Part shown: piece after piece, positions 39,803 through 49,740 of the stretch
How positions within the stretch are numbered: position 1 is the first letter of the stretch
Layout of the letters: every line of letters begins with the position of its first letter
Assembly: GCF_011045165.1 (NCBI RefSeq)
Contig: NZ_JAAKZI010000006.1
Location: forward strand, 1 to 64,000
DNA from: Arthrobacter silviterrae
GTDB taxonomy: Bacteria; Actinomycetota; Actinomycetes; Actinomycetales; Micrococcaceae
DNA length: 64,000 bases
Reading direction: 5' to 3'
Program-made: the position numbers and the translations under genes
Notes under the pieces: generated by a model
The model's input: only the letters and a program-made list of their open reading frames with translations
Databases searched by the model: none
What the model was told of the DNA's origin: nothing

Positions 39803-40039
39803 GTGAGCCATCCACTCCAGCTTTTGTCCAGCGTTCCCCTCGGCACCCGCGTGGTGGTCCGGTACCGGATTCCCGGCGGCACCACCGATGCCCTGGGCAC
39901 GCTCGAGGCCCGCGACTCCGCCAGTTGCACCGTGGCCACGCGTACCGGCAGCGTAATGGTGAAGCTCGACGACGTCCAGCTCGCCAAGGCTGTCCCCCCG
40001 CCGCCACCGCGGCGCGAACGGCGCGCAACGCCGGCGTAG
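39803..40039 (+). CDS. Small SH3-like-domain protein
   Basis: 78 residues: LGTRVVVRYRIPGGTTDALG, then TLEARDSASCTVATRTGSVM and VPPPPPRR. In other actinobacteria this beta-barrel module forms the N-terminus of GNAT acetyltransferases (the VPPPP(P)RR linker precedes the GNAT domain); here it stops after the linker. It could be a free-standing version or the remnant of a truncated gene. GTG 39803 is six bases after TAGTAT (39791-39796): leaderless. Divergent from fdxA. Confidence 0.65.
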   Translation: MSHPLQLLSSVPLGTRVVVRYRIPGGTTDALGTLEARDSASCTVATRTGSVMVKLDDVQLAKAVPPPPPRRERRATPA

Positions 40040-40128
40040 CGCCCGCTCCCCGCGCCGAAAGGACACTTGGGGCGGCCCGGATCAGCGCCGACCCGCCGCA
40101 TCCGTACTCTCGGCGGGCACTGCGGCAG

Positions 40129-40560
40129 CTATTTTCCGCGCGTGGTGTTGCCCGGCCTCAGGATCAGCACAGCAATCCACGCCATGACAGGCGTCAGCAC
40201 GGCAATGCCGTACAGCCACAAGTTGCCCTGGAGGTTGGCCGAGATCATGCCAAACGCGCCGAGCCGCAGCGACAGCAGGCCGGCGCACAGGTAGGCAGCA
40301 CCGCCGCACAGCACCACCACCCAGGCGCTTCTGCCCCACAGGCCAACGAAGAGTTCCACGGCGGCCAGCATGACCAGCGCCGCCACGGCGCCCAGCGGCA
40401 CAATGTAGCCGGTCCCATACAAGGCGTGGCCGTGCAGCGAAGTGCCCAGCAGGCCCGTTCCGATCCCGGCCCCGAATGCCGCAGCAACCACCGCCCAGCG
40501 CCGCGGCGTGGGCATCCGGGCACCGGGTTCGTGGCGGTCCGCCAGCTCCGGACCGCTCAT
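40129..40560 (-). CDS. Four-helix membrane protein downstream of mshB
   Basis: 143 residues with about four membrane helices from residue 17 on (WAVVAAAFGAGIGTGLLG, IVPLGAVAALVMLAAVELFV, AWVVVLCGGAAYLCAGLL, LWLYGIAVLTPVMAWIAVLI). ATG 40560 overlaps the mshB stop as ATGA. Position after mshB matches Rv1171. Function unknown. Confidence 0.75.
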   Translation of the reverse strand: MSGPELADRHEPGARMPTPRRWAVVAAAFGAGIGTGLLGTSLHGHALYGTGYIVPLGAVAALVMLAAVELFVGLWGRSAWVVVLCGGAAYLCAGLLSLRLGAFGMISANLQGNLWLYGIAVLTPVMAWIAVLILRPGNTTRGK

Positions 40561-41618
40561 TGGCACACCGTGGCGCCCACGGGCCCTTCAACTGCAACTT
40601 GGCCGGGTTCGTCCCCGCCCGCCCCACTTGAGGCGGCACCACCTGATGCGATGCTGCCTGATGCGATGCTGCCTGATGCGATGCCTCCCGCTGGCGCCCG
40701 GAGGACTTCAATGAACTCCTCGGTCCCGGAGATGTCCTTCCAGACACCGTCGGAGAGCGCGTAACGGCTGCCCTCCACCGTTATCTGGGTTCGGTGCGCC
40801 CGCATCGCTGCGGTCTTCGCGGCCACGTTGCCGTCCACGGCAATGCGCGGCACACCCTCCCCCAGGGGGCGCTCGGGCCGGTCGCTGACAATCGCGAAGA
40901 CGCGTGGCACCCGCCAGCCGTCCGCACGGGTCCCGTCACTGAGGGTCCCGCTGCCGGCACCTCCGGGCTGCGCCGCCAGCTCCAATGCCGCCATGGACAG
41001 CTGGTGCGCACGCACGTGGTCGGGGTGGCCGTAGCCGCCGTCGGGCGCATAGGTGACGAGTGCATCCGGGCGCAGCGCACGGATCAGCTGGGCCGCCAGC
41101 GCGGCAAGCTCGGACAGCGGGGTGCGTGAAAGCGAACCGTCCAGGACGGTGTCCGCGGCCATGGCGCGGCCATCCGGACCCCACTGCATCCCTGAGTCCC
41201 GGAAAACCACGGGCCCTGCCGCCGGCGCAGTGGCACCCTGTCCCAGCCACACGTGTTCCTTGACGCCCAATGCCACAAGGGCGGCAGCCAGTTCACGTTC
41301 CCGCTCCCGGGCCAGCCCCGTGCCATCCGCCGCGGCCCGCGGACCCGGCCCGCCGGCGTCGTGCATCCCAGGCTCATCGGGGAGGCGGAGCTCACGCCCA
41401 ATTTCCAGGTGGCCCAGCTCCGGCGGGATGACCTCGCCCAGCTCGCCGCGTGTGCACGTCAGCAGCACCACGCGCGCCCCGGCGGCGGCGTAGGCGGCCA
41501 TGGTGGCTCCCGTGGCGATGGACTCATCGTCCGGGTGGGCGTGCACAAAGAGGAGGGTGGCATCGGGGCCGAGCCCAGGCAGGAGCTGCGGCGTGGGCGT
41601 GTCGGGGCTGATGTCCAT
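40557..41618 (-). CDS. mshB: Mycothiol biosynthesis deacetylase
   Basis: Zinc deacetylase acting on GlcNAc-inositol to give GlcN-inositol, the second mycothiol step. Zinc/catalytic motif AHPDDE at residues 27-32 and GYGHPDHVRAHQLS later are typical. Length 353. ATG 41618 is seven bases after TAGATT (41626-41631, minus strand), so the upstream open frame is not coding. The last 45 residues include a repeat-encoded Ser/Ile/Ala/Gly stretch absent from the catalytic core. mshC is not in the window. Confidence 0.93.
   Translation of the reverse strand: MDISPDTPTPQLLPGLGPDATLLFVHAHPDDESIATGATMAAYAAAGARVVLLTCTRGELGEVIPPELGHLEIGRELRLPDEPGMHDAGGPGPRAAADGTGLARERERELAAALVALGVKEHVWLGQGATAPAAGPVVFRDSGMQWGPDGRAMAADTVLDGSLSRTPLSELAALAAQLIRALRPDALVTYAPDGGYGHPDHVRAHQLSMAALELAAQPGGAGSGTLSDGTRADGWRVPRVFAIVSDRPERPLGEGVPRIAVDGNVAAKTAAMRAHRTQITVEGSRYALSDGVWKDISGTEEFIEVLRAPAGGIASGSIASGSIASGGAASSGAGGDEPGQVAVEGPVGATVCQ
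40642..40685 (-). repeat. Three tandem 15-bp repeats in the mshB 3' end
   Basis: CCTGATGCGATGCTG at 40642-40656 and 40657-40671, plus a partial third copy to 40685. On the coding strand each unit encodes five residues (SIASG-like). In frame, so it expands the C-terminal tail without disrupting MshB. Confidence 0.85.
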
Positions 41619-41670
41619 GGCAACCAATCTACTCGCCGCGGGCCGCCGGGCGTGAACGGGGGAACGGCAA

Positions 41671-41713
41671 AAGGCCGGCACGCCCACGTAAAATTCATGG
41701 GCGTGCCGGCCTT
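41671..41713 (-). terminator. Intrinsic terminator of the peptide ABC operon
   Basis: Perfect 16-bp inverted repeat (41671-41686 AAGGCCGGCACGCCCA and 41698-41713) with an 11-base loop; on the minus strand it runs straight into TTTTG. It lies about 20 bases after the stop of the ATPase gene. Confidence 0.9.
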
Positions 41714-41734
41714 GTGGCACCAGCCGGGGCTTCG

Positions 41735-43524
<1,790 letters not shown>

Positions 43525-43528
<4 letters not shown>

Positions 43529-44541
43529 CGCTTCCTTGCTTTGGGGTCGAGGGCGTCACGGAGTGCGTCACCGAGCATGATGAAGCTCAGGACGGTGACG
43601 GACAGCGCGGCTGCTGGCCACAGCAGCACGCCCGGGTTGTTGCGCACCTGCGGCTGCGCGGCCGCAATGTCATTGCCCCAGGACATGACGGTGTCCGGCA
43701 GGCCGATGCCCAGGAAGGACAGCGTGGCCTCGGCCACGATGAACGTGCCAAGCGAGATGCTGGCCACCACAATGATGGGGGCCAGCGAGTTCGGCAGCAC
43801 GTGGCGCACCAGTGCATTGAAACGGGACAGCCCCAGCGCCTTGGCAGCAGTGACGAAATCAGCGTTGCGGTTTTCAATGACCGCACCGCGGGTGATGCGC
43901 GCAATCTGCGGCCACCCGAAGATCACCAGCGTCAGCACAACTGTCCACACGCTGCGGTTGTCGCGGAAGGCAGGCAGCTGCATCATGACAATGGCGCCCA
44001 GGATCAGCGGCAGGGCGAAGAAGACGTCGCCCAGGCGGGCCAGGATGGCGTCGACCCAGCCGCCGTAGTAGCCGGCCAGGGCACCCATGATGCCGCCAAA
44101 AACCAGCACCCCGAGGGTGGTGAAAACGCCAACCATGAGGGACGCGCGCGTGCCGTAGATCATGCGGGAGTACACATCACAGCCTTGGAGGGTGAAGCCC
44201 ATGGGATGCCCGCCACGCGGGCCAGCAGAGGAATCGTTGAGGGTGCAGCTGGTGGGATCGACATTCGCAAACAGCTGGGGCAGGAAAGCCACTACGAGCA
44301 CCAGCACGATCAGAATGGCGGAAATGATGAACAGGGGCTGGCGGCGCAGGTTACGCCAGGCGTCTGCCCACAGGCTCAGCGGCGCTTCACTCTCATCCAC
44401 ATTGTCGATCGCGGCGAGGGGTGTTTCCTCCAGCGGAGCCACGAAATGAACAATTGCGCGGCTGGACGTTTTTCCTTGACGCGCGGCTGCCGGGATCACC
44501 GGCTTGGTCAGGTCAGTTTCAGGTGTCAGGTTCTCAGACAT
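43525..44541 (-). CDS. Peptide ABC transporter permease (DppC type)
   Basis: 338 residues. The N-terminus is a long cytoplasmic extension (about 70 residues) before the first helix; a periplasmic loop contains CTLNDSSAGPRGGHPMGFTL. The transport domain follows with its coupling loop (DFVTAAKALGLSRFNALVRHVLPNSLAPI). ATG 44541 overlaps the upstream permease by 8 bases. Confidence 0.9.
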
Positions 44542-45460
44542 AGCGAATCCTTGGGTCGAGCCAGGCGTACAAGAGGTCCACCACGAGGTTGGCGACCACG
44601 AAGACAATGACCAGAATGCCGACGACGGCCACCACGGTGGCGCTCTCGCCCTTCAGGATGGCCTTGTAGAGCAGGTTGCCGACGCCGGGGACGTTGAAGA
44701 TGCCTTCGGTGACAATGGCGCCACCCATGAGGGAGCCAAGGTCGGCACCCAGAAAGGTCACCACAGGGATCAGTGAGTTGCGCAGGATGTGCACCAATAC
44801 CACGCGTCCTCGGCTCAGGCCCTTGGCCGTGGCGGTGCGTACGTAGTCGGCATTCATGTTTTCACTGATGGAGGCGCGGGTGAGCCGGATGACGTAGGCC
44901 AGGGACACCAGTCCCAGCACCAGGGCCGGCAAAATCAGTTCGTTCCACGGCGCGGCCCCGCTGACGGTGGGGCGGGCCCAGCCAAGCTGAACGCCGATGA
45001 CCAGCTGCAGGACGAAGCCCAGGACGAAGGTGGGAACGGCGATGACGACCAGGGAGGCCACCAGGACCGTGGCGTCGAACAGCTTGCCCTTGCGCAGGCC
45101 GGCGATGACGCCGAACAGGACGCCGAAGATGGCTTCAATGGCCAGCGCCATGAAGGCCAGCCGGGCGGTGACGGGGTAGGCGCGCCCAATGACGGCCGAC
45201 ACGTCCTGTCCGGAGAACGTCTGGCCCAGATTGAGGGTCACCAGGTTCTTCAGGTACAGGCCGTACTGGATCCAGAAGGGCTGGTCCAGGTTGTACTGGG
45301 CCCGGAGGGCGGCCTGCACGGCGGGCGCCATCGGCTTGCCGCCGGACAGGGCAGCGATGGGATCGCCGGGGGTTGCAAAGACGAGGAAGTACACCAGTAG
45401 CGTGGCCCCGAAAAAAACGGGAATCAGCTGCAGGAAGCGGCGGAGCGTGAACATGACCAT
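44534..45460 (-). CDS. Peptide ABC transporter permease (DppB type)
   Basis: 308 residues, six helices. The start MVMFTLRRFLQLIPVFFGAT and the coupling loop YVRTATAKGLSRGRVVLVHI are typical of DppB. GAGGAG eight bases before ATG 45460 supports this start. The 200 bases up to the binding-protein gene contain a terminator-like hairpin that could lower permease expression relative to the binding protein. Confidence 0.9.
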   Translation of the reverse strand: MVMFTLRRFLQLIPVFFGATLLVYFLVFATPGDPIAALSGGKPMAPAVQAALRAQYNLDQPFWIQYGLYLKNLVTLNLGQTFSGQDVSAVIGRAYPVTARLAFMALAIEAIFGVLFGVIAGLRKGKLFDATVLVASLVVIAVPTFVLGFVLQLVIGVQLGWARPTVSGAAPWNELILPALVLGLVSLAYVIRLTRASISENMNADYVRTATAKGLSRGRVVLVHILRNSLIPVVTFLGADLGSLMGGAIVTEGIFNVPGVGNLLYKAILKGESATVVAVVGILVIVFVVANLVVDLLYAWLDPRIRYV

Positions 45461-45608
45461 TATGGCGTCTCCTCCCCCGGTGTTCCTGTTGGCAAATCGT
45501 TCATGAAATTACCTGTTCAAATAGTGGACGGTACTGGACAACATGCGGGATCGCCGCATTGTCCCTGTACGGAAAGTAACACAAAGACATGTGATTTAGA
45601 CAATGAAA

Positions 45609-45637
45609 GGGGACCCGGCACCTAGTCCGGGTCCCCC
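45609..45637 (-). terminator. Terminator/attenuator after the peptide-binding protein gene
   Basis: GGGGACCCGG (45609-45618) pairs with CCGGGTCCCC (45627-45636), 8-base loop, followed on the minus strand by TTTCATTG. It lies between the binding-protein gene and the permeases on the same strand, so it is likely partial. Confidence 0.75.
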
Positions 45638-45660
45638 TTCATGCGTCAGTGCTACTGATA

Positions 45661-47298
45661 TTACTTAGCGGTGATGTTGTAGTACAGCGGAACGCCGTTC
45701 CAGCCGAACTCCACGTTGGTGACGTTGTTGCTCCACACGCCCTGGACAGCCTGGTACCACAGCGGGATGACCGGCAGGTCCTTCAGCAGGATTTCCTGGG
45801 CCTGGTTGAAGATCTTGTTGCCTTCGTCAACGCTCTTGGCGGCAAGGCCTTCCTTCAGCTTGGCGTCAAACGCCGGACTGGAGTAGTCGCCGTCGTTGGA
45901 GCCTGCCCCGGTGCCGTACAGCGGGCCGAGGAAGTCCTGCAGCGACGGGTAGTCCGCCTGCCAGCCGGCGCGTGAGGCACCGGTGAGCTTCTTGGAGTTG
46001 ATCAGGTTGCGGGATTCCTTGAACGTGGCAATCGGGTTCAGCTGAGCCTTGATCCCCAGGGTGGTGGCGATCTGGTTGGCCATGGCCGTGATGTATTCCT
46101 TGTTGCCGGCACCATCGATGTTGGACGTGATGGTAAAGACCTTGCCTGCGGGCCACGGGCTGATCTTGTCAGCAGCCGCCCAGAGTTCCTTGGCCTTCGT
46201 GGGGTTGTACTTCAGCACATCGCTGCCGGGCAGGTTGGCGTCGTAGCCGTCCAGCACGGGTGACGTGAACTCGGTGGCGACCTTCTTGTTGCCGTAGAAG
46301 ATCTTGTCAATGATCTGCTGGCGGTCGATCGACATCGAGATGGCCTGGCGGCGCATCTGGCCGGCCTCGCCCTTGAACTCGGGCAGGTAGCTCGGGATCG
46401 TCATGGTGGCGTTGCCCGCGTAGGCCTGGTTGACGAAGCGTCCCTTGAAGTCTGTCTTGAAGTTCTGCAGGCCGCTCGGGGGCACCTGGTCCAGGACGTC
46501 AAGGTTGTCAGACTGCACATCCGTGTAGGCGGCGTCCGGGCTCGAGTAGAGCGTGAAGGTCACGCCGCCGTTCTTCGGCTTGTTCGGACCCTGGTACTTG
46601 TCGTTCGGAATGAGCGTGATGGAGGTGTCGTGCTTCCAGCCACCGGGAGCCAGCTTGTACGGGCCGTCGCCGACCGGGTTCTGGCCGTATGCCTTGATGT
46701 CCTTGTAGGCGGACTCGGGCATCGGGTAGAACGCCGTGTAGCCGAGTGCCAGCGGGAAGTCGGATTCCGGAGCTGTCAGGTCAACCGTGAAGGTGGTGTC
46801 GTCGACAACCTTCAGGCCTTCCATGGTGTCCAGGGTGGACTTGTCGGCGCTTACCTTGTCGTAGCCCTTGATGGGTGCGAAGAAGTAGCTGTTCAGCTGG
46901 GCGTTCTTGGCTGCCGCACCGTAGTTCCAGGCATCCACGAAGTTCTTTGCCGTGATGGGGGTGCCGTCACTGAACGTCTGGCCGGACTTGATCTTGATGG
47001 TGTAGTGCTGGGAATCCGTGGTCGTGATGGACTGCGCCAGTTCGTTGACGGTTTTGCCGTGGACGTCGTAGCTGACAAGGCCGGAGAAGATGAGGTCCAT
47101 GACACGGCCGCCACCAACTTCGTTGGTGTTTGCCGGCAGCAGCGGGTTTTGTGGTTCGGTGCCGTTGGCCGTAATTGCCTTGCTGGTGTTGGCAGCTGCG
47201 CTGGTGTTGTTCCCACCCGAAGTGCCGCCACATGCGGTGATGGACATGGCGAGAACTGCCGCCAGGCCCAGTGCTTTGGAAGTGCGCGAGTAACGCAT
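45661..47298 (-). CDS. Peptide ABC transporter substrate-binding lipoprotein
   Basis: 545-residue SBP_bac_5 protein. Signal peptide with lipobox ITAC (Cys23) and a Gly/Ser/Asn linker; then INPLLPANT-like start (PQNPLLPANTNEVGGGRVMD), the family signature LAQSITTTDSQHYTIKIKSG and FSDGTPITAKNFVDAWNYGA. Binds oligopeptides or similar. AAGGAGG directly upstream of the ATG is a strong ribosome-binding site. First gene of the operon. Confidence 0.92.
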   Translation of the reverse strand: MRYSRTSKALGLAAVLAMSITACGGTSGGNNTSAAANTSKAITANGTEPQNPLLPANTNEVGGGRVMDLIFSGLVSYDVHGKTVNELAQSITTTDSQHYTIKIKSGQTFSDGTPITAKNFVDAWNYGAAAKNAQLNSYFFAPIKGYDKVSADKSTLDTMEGLKVVDDTTFTVDLTAPESDFPLALGYTAFYPMPESAYKDIKAYGQNPVGDGPYKLAPGGWKHDTSITLIPNDKYQGPNKPKNGGVTFTLYSSPDAAYTDVQSDNLDVLDQVPPSGLQNFKTDFKGRFVNQAYAGNATMTIPSYLPEFKGEAGQMRRQAISMSIDRQQIIDKIFYGNKKVATEFTSPVLDGYDANLPGSDVLKYNPTKAKELWAAADKISPWPAGKVFTITSNIDGAGNKEYITAMANQIATTLGIKAQLNPIATFKESRNLINSKKLTGASRAGWQADYPSLQDFLGPLYGTGAGSNDGDYSSPAFDAKLKEGLAAKSVDEGNKIFNQAQEILLKDLPVIPLWYQAVQGVWSNNVTNVEFGWNGVPLYYNITAK

Positions 47299-47346
47299 TC
47301 CGCCTCCTTGACTAATTAATGGATTCGAGTAGAAGCACTCAAGTGC

Positions 47347-47364
47347 AGATTCACCGTTGAATCT
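47347..47364. promoter_or_regulatory. Palindrome upstream of the peptide transporter operon
   Basis: AGATTCA (47347-47353), CCGT, TGAATCT (47358-47364): perfect 7-bp arms about 50-65 bases before the binding-protein start. Plausible operator; no regulator identified. The rest of 47299-47473 is relatively AT-rich and must contain the promoter. Confidence 0.4.
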
Positions 47365-47473
47365 TGATGTGTTTCAGCTCATACCCGTCAAGGCTACAGA
47401 CAAACACCTACTTGTGAGTAATCCAGCGCACAGTTCGAACAGATCTTTATCGAGATGAAACCTTAAACGAAGC

Positions 47474-47505
47474 AGCCCGCCCCCGGTTTTGACCGGGGAC
47501 GGGCT
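47474..47505 (-). terminator. Terminator of typA
   Basis: Arms 47474-47487 and 47492-47505 pair over 14 positions with one mismatch around TTTG; on the minus strand GCTGCTTCGTTT follows. About 37 bases after the typA stop. Confidence 0.85.
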
Positions 47506-47542
47506 GGATTCAAGGCGTGGAAGCCGCCTGTGGCGCTGGGGA

Positions 47543-49459
47543 TCAGGCCTTGGCGCGGCTGCGGAACGCCTTGGCGCGGTCGCCGGCGTTCAGGATGACC
47601 TTGCGGATGCGGATGGACTCCGGGGTGACCTCAACGCACTCGTCCTCGCGGGCGAATTCCAGGGACTCTTCCAGGGTCAGGGTGCGCGGCGGGGTCATGT
47701 TTTCGAAGGTGTCGGAAGAAGCTGCGCGCATGTTGGTGAGCTGCTTTTCCCTGGTGATGTTGACATCCATGTCATCGGAGCGTGAATTCTCGCCAACAAT
47801 CATGCCCTCGTAGACCTCGGAGGTGGGCTGCACGAAGAAGTTCATGCGTTCCTGGAGCTTGATCATCGCGAACGGGGTGACCACGCCGGAGCGGTCAGCC
47901 ACGATGGAACCGTTGGTGCGGTACTCGATGGGGCCGGCCCACGGCTCGTAACCTTCAGCGATGGACGAAGCAATGCCGGCGCCGCGGGTGTCGGTCAGGA
48001 AGCGTGTACGGAAACCGATCAGGCCACGGGCCGGAACGATGAATTCCATGCGGCACCAGCCGGTGCCGTGGTTGGCCATGTTGATCATGCGTCCCTTGCG
48101 GGCCGCCATCAGCTGGGTGACGCCGCCCAAGTATTCCTCGGGTACGTCGATGGTCATGTGGTCCATGGGCTCGTGCGTCTTGCCGTCGACCTGCTTGGTC
48201 ACAACCTGGGGCTTGCCCACTGTCAGCTCGAAGCCTTCACGGCGCATCTGCTCCACCAGGATGGACAGGGCCAGCTCGCCGCGGCCCTGGACTTCCCAGG
48301 CGTCGGGACGCTCCGTGGGAAGAACTCTCAGGGATACATTGCCCACCAGTTCCTTGTCAAGGCGGTCCTTGACCTGGCGTGCGGTGACCTTGTGGCCCTT
48401 GACGCGGCCGGCGATCGGGGAGGTGTTGATACCGATGGTCATGGAGATGGCCGGCGGGTCAACGGTGATCAGCGGCAGGGGCTGCGGATCCTCAAGGTCG
48501 GTGAGGGTTTCACCAATGGTGATGTCCTCAATGCCCGCAACAGCCACAATCTCGCCGGGGCCGGCGGATTCGGCGGGAACACGGGTCAGGGCCTGGGTGG
48601 CCAGCAGTTCGGTGATCTTCACCGGCTTGATGGTGCCGTCATGGCGGTACCAGGCAACGGTCTGGCCCTTGCGCAGGGTGCCGTTGAAGATGCGCAGCAG
48701 GGCAAGGCGGCCCAGGAACGGTGAGGCATCCAGGTTGGTGACGTGCGCCTGCAGGACACCCTCCGGGTTGTAGCGGGGGGCCGGGATGTGCTCGAGGATC
48801 GTCTTGAACAGCGGCTCAAGGTCCTCGTTGTCCGGGGCTTCACCATTGGCAGGCTGGGTCAGCGAAGCGCGGCCCAACTTGCCGGAGGCGTATACGACGG
48901 GCACGTTCAGAACGGCGTCGAGGTCCAGGTCGGGAACTTCGTCGGACATGTCGGAGGCCAGGCCCAGGAGCAGGTCCATGGATTCGGCGACAACCTCGTC
49001 GATGCGGGCATCGGGGCGGTCGGTCTTGTTGACCAGCAGGATCACGGGCAGCTTGGCGGCCAGGGCCTTGCGCAGCACAAAGCGGGTCTGCGGCAGCGGG
49101 CCTTCGGAAGCGTCAACGAGGAGCACCACGCCGTCCACCATGGACAGGCCGCGCTCCACCTCGCCGCCGAAGTCGGCGTGGCCCGGGGTGTCAATGACGT
49201 TGATGGTCATGACGGTGCCGTCAGCTGACGGACCGTTGTAGGCCACGGTGGTGTTCTTGGCCAAAATGGTGATGCCCTTTTCACGCTCCAGGTCACCGGA
49301 GTCCATGACGCGCTCAGCAACATTGCCGTGCTCGGCAAATGAGTGCGTCTGCTTGAGCATGGCGTCCACCAGGGTGGTCTTGCCATGGTCAACGTGCGCC
49401 ACAATGGCGACGTTGCGCAGGTCATTGCGCGAGGCAGTGTTGAGGGAAGTATCGCTCAT
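47543..49459 (-). CDS. typA: Ribosome-associated GTPase TypA/BipA
   Basis: 638-residue translational GTPase related to EF-G. G motifs: [33 protein letters not shown]. Domain II, the EF-G III/V-like domains and the BipA C-terminal block ([20 protein letters not shown]) are all present. Helps 50S assembly and stress growth. ATG 49459; no clear Shine-Dalgarno. The 281-base gap to the next gene (49460-49740) holds only a hairpin near its end. Confidence 0.95.
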   Translation of the reverse strand: MSDTSLNTASRNDLRNVAIVAHVDHGKTTLVDAMLKQTHSFAEHGNVAERVMDSGDLEREKGITILAKNTTVAYNGPSADGTVMTINVIDTPGHADFGGEVERGLSMVDGVVLLVDASEGPLPQTRFVLRKALAAKLPVILLVNKTDRPDARIDEVVAESMDLLLGLASDMSDEVPDLDLDAVLNVPVVYASGKLGRASLTQPANGEAPDNEDLEPLFKTILEHIPAPRYNPEGVLQAHVTNLDASPFLGRLALLRIFNGTLRKGQTVAWYRHDGTIKPVKITELLATQALTRVPAESAGPGEIVAVAGIEDITIGETLTDLEDPQPLPLITVDPPAISMTIGINTSPIAGRVKGHKVTARQVKDRLDKELVGNVSLRVLPTERPDAWEVQGRGELALSILVEQMRREGFELTVGKPQVVTKQVDGKTHEPMDHMTIDVPEEYLGGVTQLMAARKGRMINMANHGTGWCRMEFIVPARGLIGFRTRFLTDTRGAGIASSIAEGYEPWAGPIEYRTNGSIVADRSGVVTPFAMIKLQERMNFFVQPTSEVYEGMIVGENSRSDDMDVNITREKQLTNMRAASSDTFENMTPPRTLTLEESLEFAREDECVEVTPESIRIRKVILNAGDRAKAFRSRAKA

Positions 49460-49669
49460 GCGTGAAGACTCGTTTCAGTTGGGCCCGGCTGCAGGCCCTA
49501 AGGGGCGACGGCAGAAAGTCACATTTATGTTTGGCCGCGATTATCGGCAGATAACACCATTCTAGACGTAGTGCCAAATACGGCCTAGTCACTTTATCGC
49601 ATGACGGCCATGTTTTGCGCCACGCTGGCGCTGAATTCACCGCTTGGGGCGGGTTTTTCCGCCCAAAGT

Positions 49670-49718
49670 ACGACGGCGGCAGGCGGCTTGCGTGACCAAG
49701 CTCACCCGCCGCCGTCGT
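49670..49718 (-). terminator. Hairpin after the LpqW-like gene
   Basis: Perfect 11-bp arms ACGACGGCGGC (49670-49680) and its complement (49708-49718), with further partial pairing inside; on the minus strand ACTTT follows. The same ACGACGGCGG arm word is used in the hairpin after pepP (18505-18549). Confidence 0.65.
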
Positions 49719-49740
49719 GCTTCAGGGGCCGCTGCCGGCG

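Noticed and set aside
41619-41720. N-terminal extension of MshB
   Set aside because: Conserved sequence starts at MDISPD; a -10 box lies in the would-be coding extension and the terminator of the next operon overlaps it.
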